Source of the DNA: CALRGE01 sp964365765
Lineage (GTDB): Bacteria; Patescibacteriota; Gracilibacteria; UBA1369; 2-02-FULL-48-14
NCBI GenBank assembly: GCA_964365765.1
Contig: CAYIRB010000007.1
Span: forward strand, 1-20,562
Length of the DNA stretch: 20,562 bases
Direction of reading: 5' to 3'
The notes beneath the pieces were generated by a model. That model searched no databases, had not been told where the DNA came from, and saw only the letters and a list, made by a program, of their open reading frames with translations. Each line of letters begins with the position of its first letter. Position 1 is the stretch's first letter. Both the position numbers and the translations under genes were made by a program. Below, piece after piece: positions 8,210 through 15,068 of the stretch.

Positions 8210-11200
8210 TTACTTTTTCTTGTTCCAAGACACAAGCAGGAAGCTCGCAACGAATATCGACGAGTATGTTCCCACGAATATACCCACCGTAAGTGCAAGA
8301 ATAAACATGCGGATGCTTTCCGCGCCGAAAAGCAGAAGTGCGATTGTGGTTATCAACACCGATAAAGAAGTGTTGATTGACCTTGCCATTGTTTGATTTA
8401 AGGCATGATCGACAGTTTCAGACAGAGGCTCACCTTCTTTTCTGAATCTTAAATTTTCACGCAGTCGGTCGAATACCACGATTGTGTCGTGCACCGAGAA
8501 TCCCATGACCGTAAGCAGAGCCGTAATGAACAGCGCGTCCACTTCGACTCCTAAGAATTTTCCGAGTAAAACGAAAAGTCCGATAACGATTGCCACGTCA
8601 TGTATCAAGGCGACAATAGCGGCCAGACCGAACTTCCAGGGATTCAATTCCCGTGGAATTCTTCTGAAAGCGAATGATATGTACAGCACAATCATAAGAG
8701 ACGTGAGCAATAGGGCGATCAGAGCTTTGTTTTTTAATGTTGCTCCGATTGTCGGCCCGACGGTCGTGAATCTGAGCTCCTCGGCCGATGTGAACTTTTC
8801 TTTTAATTTCGCCAGCACTTGATTGTGTTCATCTTCGCTCAAATGTTTCATCCGAATTAAAAATGTGCCCTCGTTGGTTGAAACAATTTGCGATTCTCCG
8901 ATTGCTGTTGAAATTTGTTCCGCCGTGGCGTCCGCGGATCCCAATTTGACTTCGAGCATCGTGCCTCCCGTGAAATCCAAACCGAGTTTCAGTCCGATTA
9001 GCGCCATTAAAATGAATGATGTCAGAACAACCGTGCCGGAAAGTCCGAGCCAGAAATTCTTGTATTTTACGAAGCGCATGTGCGCGGTTTTTTCCGTTTT
9101 GGGTTTTCCCCAAAGCCATAAGTTATTTGCCAAAGGTGTTTCCGCAGTGAAATTCAAAAATGTTCTGGTGAGCATGATGGCGCTGAACATCGACACGAGA
9201 ATACCAAGTGCGAGGTTAAGCGCGAAGCCTCTGATGATGGAACTGCCGAAATAAAACAAAATTGCGCATGTGATCAGAGAAGAAAAGTTGGAATCGCGAA
9301 TGGAGTCCCACGCGCGGTCAAAACCTTCTTCGATGGCCGACCTCAAACTTTTGCCGGCACGGAGCTCTTCTTTAACTCTTTCAAAAATCAAAATGTTCGC
9401 GTCAACCGCCATACCGATTGAGAGAATGACACCGGCAATGCCCGCGAGTGTAAGAGTGATTTTGCTTGAAAATACAAATGTCAGGAAGAAAAGCACAAAA
9501 CACGCGATCAAAAAGGACACGAATTTTTCTCCACCCGAATCCTTGCTTTTTAAAATCAAATGCACGACGTAAACGAATATCGCCAGAGCAAGCAGAATGG
9601 ATACGGCAATCGGGAGGGCGGATTTGATAAAGAAAATCAATATCACCGAATAAATCGCGAGTGCAACATTGGCCACCAAACCCGGCACTCGGTAGTAAAG
9701 CAACATAAACAGCGCCAAGGCCACGACCCCGATCAACCCCGCTTTTAGGCTTTGCGTAAGAGCTTCGCTACCAAGCGTCGCGCTGATTGTGTACTGTCCG
9801 GAAAGCGTGATCGGCGCCGGAATCGCGCCCGTATTCAGATCTCGCGCGAGGTCTTGAGCTTCATCAATTGTGAAATTTCCCGTAATTTGAGCGCTTCCGC
9901 CCGCGATTCTGTTCTGCACGGTCGGAGCGGAAATCAAATTGCCGCCCACGAAAATCGCGATTCTCTTGCCCACGTTGGCGCCGGTCAGATCTTCGAACAT
10001 TTTTCCTCCTTCTTCGTTAAATTCGATTGCCACGTAAGGTTGGTAAGCTTGATTGAACGCAACGTCGGCATGCTTGAAATGTTCTCCGTTCAAGCCTGTC
10101 TCTTTCCATTCGTCCGCTTTTGTAAGGTAAATAATTTTATTGATTTGGTAGGACTCGACCGTTTGTTTTGTAGTTGTTCCTCCGCTTTTTTTGTAAACTT
10201 GCAAAATGTGGTAGCCGAAGGGGCTTTCCACGATTTCCGAAATTTCACTTTCATTCAAAGCAAAAGCCGCATCCTCGAAAGTTTGGGTCATTGCGCCTTT
10301 GCCGAATTCGCCCAAATCTCCTCCCTTATCATAACTTCCTTGATCGTCGGAGTACTCTTTGGACAAATCTTCGATTTTGCCACCCGCTTGAATTTTTGAT
10401 TGAACTTCTTTAATTCTCGTCAAAGCTTCTTCTTTGGTTCTGGTCGCCGTGCTTCGCTCGGCGTTTTTGTATGAAACAAGAATATGCCGTGCGCTCACTT
10501 TTGCGTCTTCCGTGATTTCCTTGATTTCACTGCTTTTATCGGCGATTTGAACGACCGCGACGCCTTTCAGCTCAACGATGTTGCTTTGAGTGTCCGCCGT
10601 CAAACCGTCGTTTATTTCAAACGGTTGAAGTATTGTTCCGGCTGATTTGCCTTTCACGGCTTCCTGCATGTCCTGGGAATATTTGCTTAATTCCTGAAGA
10701 TTCTGTTCAAAGTGGTAAACTTGTCCCGGGAGTGAATTTTGCTCGGCGTCTCCCAAAGTCACAAAATCGCCGCCGGCTTTTATATCATCATAAAAAATCT
10801 TCGCCTCTTCGTTCGCCAACTTTATTTTTTCTTCATCATCCGGATTTGGATTTTCTTCTTTAAATTCCAGTTGGATAGTTTTACCCACAATCGCTTTGGC
10901 CTCTTCGATATCGTTTATACCCGCGAGTTCCACTACCACATGATATTCATCCGCGATGTTTGAAACGTATATGTTAGGCTCGGCTACTCCAAGTCCGTCT
11001 ACGCGCTTTCTTATCACTTCTTTTACGCCTTCCACAATTTGCGCTTGATCGCCCTGAGCGACTTTCGCGAGGTCGATTTTATAATCAAGTTGAGTACCGC
11101 CCTTAAGGTCAAGACCAAGGTTTATGTCGGACTTATAACCGACCGCGCCGATGACAGCCGTCAAAAGTAAAATAATCAAAACCTGACCTGTCAAAACTTT

Positions 11201-11215
11201 CTTGAGATGATTCAT
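8210..11215 (-). CDS. secDF: SecD-SecF fusion with embedded parvulin-type isomerase domain(s)
   Basis: Membrane protein that uses the proton gradient to pull preproteins out of the Sec channel. With the ATG at 11215 it has 1001 residues. SecD part: first helix 8-27, LGLDLKGG (33-40), then a large extracytoplasmic domain. Within it, 240-344 is a complete parvulin domain (ARHILV with His244, GGDLGEFG with Asp300, Phe313, Phe318, FGYHI with His336). A degenerate parvulin-like stretch (about 131-232) precedes it. The conserved SecD base resumes at about 394-469. SIGMAVDANILIFERVKEEL marks helix 4. SecF follows with GLDFTGG (745-751) and VMGFSVHDTIVVFDRLRENL (903-922). About 50 residues at 533-585 look like two extra helices. 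A TTG 33 bases upstream is in frame but touches the -10 box, so ATG is preferred. No Shine-Dalgarno is seen. Confidence 0.94.
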   Translation of the reverse strand: MNHLKKVLTGQVLIILLLTAVIGAVGYKSDINLGLDLKGGTQLDYKIDLAKVAQGDQAQIVEGVKEVIRKRVDGLGVAEPNIYVSNIADEYHVVVELAGINDIEEAKAIVGKTIQLEFKEENPNPDDEEKIKLANEEAKIFYDDIKAGGDFVTLGDAEQNSLPGQVYHFEQNLQELSKYSQDMQEAVKGKSAGTILQPFEINDGLTADTQSNIVELKGVAVVQIADKSSEIKEITEDAKVSARHILVSYKNAERSTATRTKEEALTRIKEVQSKIQAGGKIEDLSKEYSDDQGSYDKGGDLGEFGKGAMTQTFEDAAFALNESEISEIVESPFGYHILQVYKKSGGTTTKQTVESYQINKIIYLTKADEWKETGLNGEHFKHADVAFNQAYQPYVAIEFNEEGGKMFEDLTGANVGKRIAIFVGGNLISAPTVQNRIAGGSAQITGNFTIDEAQDLARDLNTGAIPAPITLSGQYTISATLGSEALTQSLKAGLIGVVALALFMLLYYRVPGLVANVALAIYSVILIFFIKSALPIAVSILLALAIFVYVVHLILKSKDSGGEKFVSFLIACFVLFFLTFVFSSKITLTLAGIAGVILSIGMAVDANILIFERVKEELRAGKSLRSAIEEGFDRAWDSIRDSNFSSLITCAILFYFGSSIIRGFALNLALGILVSMFSAIMLTRTFLNFTAETPLANNLWLWGKPKTEKTAHMRFVKYKNFWLGLSGTVVLTSFILMALIGLKLGLDFTGGTMLEVKLGSADATAEQISTAIGESQIVSTNEGTFLIRMKHLSEDEHNQVLAKLKEKFTSAEELRFTTVGPTIGATLKNKALIALLLTSLMIVLYISFAFRRIPRELNPWKFGLAAIVALIHDVAIVIGLFVLLGKFLGVEVDALFITALLTVMGFSVHDTIVVFDRLRENLRFRKEGEPLSETVDHALNQTMARSINTSLSVLITTIALLLFGAESIRMFILALTVGIFVGTYSSIFVASFLLVSWNKKK

Positions 11216-11248
11216 GTATAAATGGCTAATGGTAGATATTTCTGGCAA

Positions 11249-11276
11249 ATTATACGTTCAAATTTACCGAAAACAA
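11249..11276 (-). promoter_or_regulatory. secDF promoter
   Basis: On the minus strand a perfect TATAAT (11249-11254) lies 16 bases downstream of TTGTTT (11271-11276). The predicted transcript begins near 11242, giving a leader of about 27 bases before ATG 11215. This placement would leave the in-frame TTG at 11248 outside the mRNA. The sequence match is good, but no expression evidence exists. Confidence 0.6.
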
Positions 11277-11278
11277 GC

Positions 11279-11325
11279 AAGCCTTAAAACACTCGGCTTT
11301 CCACAGTCAAATAAATGTGCTGTGG
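11279..11325. repeat. Two adjacent inverted repeats upstream of the secDF promoter
   Basis: AAGCC (11279-11283) pairs with GGCTT (11295-11299), and CCACAG (11301-11306) pairs with CTGTGG (11320-11325). They fill the gap between the lipoprotein stop at 11352 and the secDF -35 box. Neither is followed by a T run on either strand, so they are poor intrinsic terminators. They may end lipoprotein transcription weakly or bind a regulator of secDF. Confidence 0.25.
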
Positions 11326-11351
11326 TTAGCGAATATTTCCGTGCTTATTTT

Positions 11352-11825
11352 TTAACAACCTGCAAGAGTGGGTTCCGTCTTTGGATCACCGTCAACGATT
11401 AGACATCTAGAATCGTTGTGTGCAATACCCGATACACCATAATGTCTTAATGCCATCACGCCTTGGTATTCAGGTCGGTCGCCTTTATATTCTTTTGGCA
11501 GGTAAGTTCCTTGATTAACAAATGCATTATTAGTAGGTAGAAAAACAACAAAGTCGCCGGTTGTAGGATAAGTTTCAGCTTTAGCAGGAATCCCTTCTGC
11601 TTCCAGCATTGCAAGTGCTTTGGTTTGAGTTGCTTTTGCTTGAGCATCAATATCATTTTGGCTTTCATGCGACTTACCTATTGATAGAAATAATTCAGTT
11701 GACTCCTCTAAATCCTTTACCATTTGTGCTCCAGCTTCGGGATTTATGTCATGAAGTTCACCTTCATTATCACAACTGTTTAGAGCAAGTAAACTTCCGG
11801 CCATAATTGTATTTCTTAAAGACAT
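11352..11825 (-). CDS. Small lipoprotein with partial fasciclin (FAS1)-like motifs
   Basis: A 157-residue predicted lipoprotein from ATG 11825: short basic start MSLRN, hydrophobic core, and lipobox LNSC with Cys18. An ATG 30 bases upstream (11855) is in frame but falls in the probable -10 box and would give a less typical signal. The mature part begins acidic. VVFLPTNNAF and, about 25 residues later, LRHYGVSG resemble the H1 and H2 motifs of FAS1 adhesion domains. The protein ends soon after, so a full FAS1 fold would be incomplete. Codon use differs from the neighbours: leucine is TTA, CTA or CTT with no TTG, and alanine is GCA or GCT with no GCG, whereas adjacent genes favour TTG and GCG. 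That suggests recent acquisition. The function is unknown and the FAS1 relation is tentative. Confidence 0.65.
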   Translation of the reverse strand: MSLRNTIMAGSLLALNSCDNEGELHDINPEAGAQMVKDLEESTELFLSIGKSHESQNDIDAQAKATQTKALAMLEAEGIPAKAETYPTTGDFVVFLPTNNAFVNQGTYLPKEYKGDRPEYQGVMALRHYGVSGIAHNDSRCLIVDGDPKTEPTLAGC

Positions 11826-11853
11826 ATTTAAAATTAAAGAATTAAAGGAGATC

Positions 11854-11882
11854 ATTTTGGCTTAACTTGGCGTCCAAGTCAA
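11854..11882 (-). promoter_or_regulatory. Possible lipoprotein promoter with a palindrome in the spacer
   Basis: On the minus strand TTGACT (11877-11882) and CAAAAT (11854-11859) are 17 bases apart. The spacer and the last bases of the -35 hold the perfect inverted repeat ACTTGG-3-CCAAGT (11865-11879), placed where a repressor would block RNA polymerase. Transcription would start near 11847, about 20 bases before ATG 11825. The -10 is weak (four of six). Confidence 0.35.
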
Positions 11883-11894
11883 TAATCCCCTTTG

Positions 11895-12016
11895 CCGCCG
11901 CGAAATAGTTTATTTGACCGGCGGATTGGAGCGGATGCGAGGGGGTGTTTCCGCGCCGAAATATGAGCACACACTCACCTCGTGATTTGTCCAGTCAAAA
12001 TGCTGGATTTTAACCT
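11895..12016. repeat. Run of hairpin-forming sequences in the lipoprotein/HNH gap
   Basis: The strongest hairpin pairs CCGCCG (11895-11900) with CGGCGG (11919-11924); inside it AAATA also pairs with TATTT around GTT. A second possible stem is GCGGA (11931-11935) with TCCGC (11950-11954). A third is a short CCAG/CTGG hairpin near 11992-12007 followed by ATTTT, which is weakly terminator-like on the plus strand. This 201-base gap (11856-12056) is the longest in the window and I see no coding frame in it. The hairpins could be part of a small RNA, regulatory structure or remnants of an insertion. Confidence 0.4.
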
Positions 12017-12032
12017 GTTAATTTGATATTAT
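12004..12032 (+). promoter_or_regulatory. Possible promoter of the HNH gene
   Basis: TATTAT (12027-12032) matches five of six -10 positions and lies 17 bases after a poor -35 (TGGATT, 12004-12009). It would give a leader of about 18 bases before ATG 12057, which has no Shine-Dalgarno sequence. The -35 region overlaps a small CCAG/CTGG hairpin. Confidence 0.3.
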
Positions 12033-12056
12033 TGCGGCGATTTAACCCCACCAAAA

Positions 12057-12824
12057 ATGAACGATAAAGAATTACTGGAGAACGCGATTTTATACGGCAA
12101 AAACGCCTTGATGTGGAGGCGGAAGTTTGTAGGATTACTGCCGGAGATAAACAGACGTCGATTGTTTGAAAAGAAGAAATGCGGAAGTATCTATGAATTC
12201 GCGGCAAAGTTCGGCGGTTTATCTAATGACCAAGTTCGTTTAGCGCTTAATTTGGAAGAAAGATTTGAAAGTTTACCTCATCTGCACGAACTACTTGTTG
12301 AGGGGAAAGAAAGTATAAACAAGTTGGCTCGAATAGTGAGTATAGCAAAACCTGAAAACGAAAAAGAACTTTCAGAACTTGTACAAAAAATGTCTAAAAG
12401 TGCAATTGAAACCATCGTCCGGGATGAAAAATTTACAGGTCTGCCCGGGCAGACATTAACCTTAAATGATGAAGTGACGAAAAGACTGATTGAACTTCAA
12501 GAAAAAGGAATCGATGTTAACGAAATTATCACGGCCGCGCTTAACAAACGCGAAGAAGAAATTGAAGATGAAAAATCACTTCCCGTTGAATCAGCGAAGT
12601 CACATTATGTTCCCGTAAAAACCCGTCGTCTTGTGGGAAAAGAATTCGGCACAAAATGTTCCATTCCAACCTGCAAAAAACCCGCCGAACACATTCATCA
12701 CACGCAAATTTTCGCGCTGTCACATACGCATGACCCACGTTACCTTGCGCCGCTGTGCAAAGAACATCATGCCATCGCGCATGCGATCAATCTGAAGGTT
12801 CAAGAAAAACGGATGAGTGGTTAA
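12057..12824 (+). CDS. HNH endonuclease-like protein with helical N-terminal domain
   Basis: A 255-residue protein with a C-terminal HNH nuclease motif: CSIPTCKKPAEHIHH (zinc-type cysteines and the paired histidines), then PLCKEHHAIAH near the end. The N-terminal 170 residues are helical and resemble the region before HNH in the DUF222/13E12-like group, where a segment of the form SIYEFAAKFGGLSNDQVRLA is followed by a helical stretch ending in KSAIETIVRDE. Its target is unknown. No methyltransferase, integrase or toxin-antitoxin partner is adjacent, so a classical restriction system is not supported. Such lone HNH genes occur in mobile or accessory DNA. Codon use is shifted toward TTA relative to the surrounding genes. 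It ends in TAA, and no Shine-Dalgarno is seen at the start. Confidence 0.8.
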   Translation: MNDKELLENAILYGKNALMWRRKFVGLLPEINRRRLFEKKKCGSIYEFAAKFGGLSNDQVRLALNLEERFESLPHLHELLVEGKESINKLARIVSIAKPENEKELSELVQKMSKSAIETIVRDEKFTGLPGQTLTLNDEVTKRLIELQEKGIDVNEIITAALNKREEEIEDEKSLPVESAKSHYVPVKTRRLVGKEFGTKCSIPTCKKPAEHIHHTQIFALSHTHDPRYLAPLCKEHHAIAHAINLKVQEKRMSG

Positions 12825-12875
12825 TTCTGATAAGTAGAACAGTATTTGTAATCGGTCAATCCAGAGTTTCCAACC

Positions 12876-12904
12876 TTGTTGCCAAGGCGGTTTTCTGATA
12901 TAAT
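12876..12904 (+). promoter_or_regulatory. Promoter of the VirB4-like gene
   Basis: TTGTTG (12876-12881) and a perfect TATAAT (12899-12904) are separated by 17 bases. Transcription would begin near 12911, about 13 bases before ATG 12924, with no Shine-Dalgarno in between. A short CCTTG/CCAAGG-type inverted repeat overlaps the -35 region. Confidence 0.6.
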
Positions 12905-12923
12905 AATGTGATTATTAAATCTT

Positions 12924-15068
12924 ATGGCTGACGAGAAAAATCCTCCACAGGGTGCGGTAGTGACGGCGACGGCGGCAGTAAGCCAAAATATGGCAAGCGC
13001 GCCAAAAAATATTTCGCAAACGAAGGAAGTTGTCGCGGCGGTTTTGGAGTCAAAGGCAAAGTCGAACGTTACGCAGGATGCAAAAAATAAGGCGGCTTCG
13101 GCGGCTTCGAAAGTTGACACCAAAGCGCTTGAAGCGGCGGAACGAAAGAAAGTTTTGGAAGCGGAGAAGCTGTTTCAAGAAGGCATTGCGTCCATTCGCG
13201 ATCTGATCGCGCCATCCGCTTTTGAAGTGAACTTTGATCATTTGAAGATTGATGACATGTTTTGTCAGACTTATTTTGTTTACACTTATCCGCGTTACAT
13301 CGACACTAACTGGCTGTCGCCGGTTGTTAATTACGACGTGACGATGGATATTTCGCAATTTATTTATCCGATTTCTTCCGAGCAGATAATGAAAGTTTTG
13401 AGAACAAAAGTCGCGCAAATTCAGTCGTCCATCAGAATCGCGACGGAAAAAGGGAATGTGCGCGATCCGGTTTTGGAGACCGCTTTGGAAGACGCTGAAT
13501 CTTTGAGAACGGATTTGCAGAGAGGGCAGGAAAAATTCTTCCAGTTTGCCTTTTATTTTACGATTTATTCCAAGAATTTGGATGAGTTGAGAAAACTCTC
13601 CAAACAGCTCGAAAGCCTTTTGGCCGGGAAATTGGTCCTTTCGAAAAAGGCCGATTTGCAGATGGAACGCGGCTTCAATTCGACGATTCCGCTGTGTTTG
13701 GACGAGTTGGAAACGATTCGCAACATGAACACCTCGCCGCTTTCGACGACTTTTCCGTTTATTTCTTCGGAACTTACTTCAAATGACGGCGTGCTCTACG
13801 GCTTGAACAGGCATAACGAATCGCTGATTATTTTTGACAGATTCAGTTTGGAAAACGCGAATTCCGTAGTGTTCGCCAAGTCCGGGGCCGGTAAATCCTA
13901 CGCAATTAAATTGGAAATTTTGCGTTACTTGATGTTGGATACCGACGTGATTGTAATCGATCCGGAAAATGAATACAGGCCCTTGTGCGAGACCGTGGGC
14001 GGAACTTATTTGAATGTTTCTTTGAATTCGGACAGACGTATAAATCCCTTCGATTTGCCGACGCCTTTGGAAGGCGAAGACGTGAAGCCCGGGGATTTGT
14101 TGCGAAGCGCCGTAATAAATCTTACAGGGCTGATCAAATTGATGCTGGGAAAAATCAGTGCGCAAGAAGAAGGAATTTTGGACAAGGCCCTAATCGATAC
14201 TTATACGACGAAGGGAATAACGATGGATTTGGTCGATCCTTCAAAATTGAAGGTCCCGACAATGGAAGATTTCTTTTCCATTTTGTCCGCGATGGACGGC
14301 GCGGCGGACATGGCGCAGAGAATATCCAAGTTTGTTACCGGTACGTATTCCGGAGTCTTTAATAAGGAGACGAATGTGACTTTGGACTCCGGTTTGATGG
14401 TGTTCTCCGTGCGCGATCTTGAGGACGAACTTAGGCCGATTGCGATGTACATTGTTTTGAACTACATTTGGAACAGAGTGCGTTCTTCACTCAAGAAACG
14501 TATTCTGGTTATCGATGAAGCGTGGTCGCTCATGCAACATGAAGACTCGGCCAAGTTTCTGTTCGGATTGGTGAAAAGGGCGCGAAAATATTATTTGGGT
14601 GTCACCACTATCACTCAGGATGTGGAGGATTTCATCAGTTCGGAATACGGGAAACCCATTATCACGAACTCTTCGATGCAATTGCTTTTGAAACAGGCGC
14701 CTTCGGCGATTGAGGCTTTGACCAAGATTTTTAATCTTACCGAGGGGGAAAAGTATATGCTTTTGAATTCCGGCGTCGGGCAAGGCTTGTTTTTTGCCGG
14801 TTTGAAGCATGTGGCGATTCAAGTGATCGCTTCCTTCAGCGAAGATAAAGTCGTAACGACGAATCCGGAGGAAATTTTGGCCCAGTCCGCCGCCAATCAA
14901 GATTTTGAAACTACGGAGGCGGCAAAGCCGGAGCCTGTTATAAGCAAAGAAGTCGAAGAATTGGAAAATGGCTTCACGGAAAATTCCGGCGCGGTTTTGG
15001 AGCCCGAGGCCAAACAAGAAATTCCCGTGCAGTTCGATGATCAGGGCGATAAACCTATAAGTTCTTAA
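12924..15068 (+). CDS. VirB4-like type IV secretion ATPase
   Basis: A 714-residue member of the VirB4/TraC family of P-loop ATPases that power type IV secretion or related DNA or protein transfer. The first 80 residues are rich in Ala, Lys and Ser and probably disordered or coiled. Residues 95-260 match the VirB4 N-terminal region. Walker A is AKSGAGKS (318-325), followed by VIVIDPENEYRPLCE (342-356). Walker B is RILVIDEAW with Asp531 and Glu532, and TTITQDVEDF after it fits the family's conserved Gln-containing motif. The C-terminal tail (about 645-714) is acidic and low in complexity. No VirB6, VirB8, VirB9, VirB10 or VirD4 gene is nearby, so it acts with products encoded elsewhere or in a reduced system. 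Its last 14 bases overlap the convergent S41 protease gene. It ends in TAA. Confidence 0.88.
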   Translation: MADEKNPPQGAVVTATAAVSQNMASAPKNISQTKEVVAAVLESKAKSNVTQDAKNKAASAASKVDTKALEAAERKKVLEAEKLFQEGIASIRDLIAPSAFEVNFDHLKIDDMFCQTYFVYTYPRYIDTNWLSPVVNYDVTMDISQFIYPISSEQIMKVLRTKVAQIQSSIRIATEKGNVRDPVLETALEDAESLRTDLQRGQEKFFQFAFYFTIYSKNLDELRKLSKQLESLLAGKLVLSKKADLQMERGFNSTIPLCLDELETIRNMNTSPLSTTFPFISSELTSNDGVLYGLNRHNESLIIFDRFSLENANSVVFAKSGAGKSYAIKLEILRYLMLDTDVIVIDPENEYRPLCETVGGTYLNVSLNSDRRINPFDLPTPLEGEDVKPGDLLRSAVINLTGLIKLMLGKISAQEEGILDKALIDTYTTKGITMDLVDPSKLKVPTMEDFFSILSAMDGAADMAQRISKFVTGTYSGVFNKETNVTLDSGLMVFSVRDLEDELRPIAMYIVLNYIWNRVRSSLKKRILVIDEAWSLMQHEDSAKFLFGLVKRARKYYLGVTTITQDVEDFISSEYGKPIITNSSMQLLLKQAPSAIEALTKIFNLTEGEKYMLLNSGVGQGLFFAGLKHVAIQVIASFSEDKVVTTNPEEILAQSAANQDFETTEAAKPEPVISKEVEELENGFTENSGAVLEPEAKQEIPVQFDDQGDKPISS

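Noticed and set aside
9752..10399. Open frame of 215 codons on the plus strand opposite secDF
   Set aside because: The minus-strand frame encodes conserved SecD and parvulin motifs here; the plus-strand translation shows none.
11216..11248. TTG start giving SecDF eleven extra residues
   Set aside because: The TTG directly touches the TATAAT box, so it would lie upstream of the predicted transcript start; the ATG at 11215 begins with the expected short basic stretch before the first helix.
11844..11852. AAAGGAGAT on the plus strand, a good Shine-Dalgarno match
   Set aside because: No start codon with an open frame follows on the plus strand; on the minus strand, where the gene lies, the same bases read as CTCCTTT.
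12057..12824. HNH gene as part of a restriction-modification or CRISPR system
   Set aside because: No methyltransferase, Cas gene or repeat array is present in the window, so only a lone HNH-type nuclease is supported.
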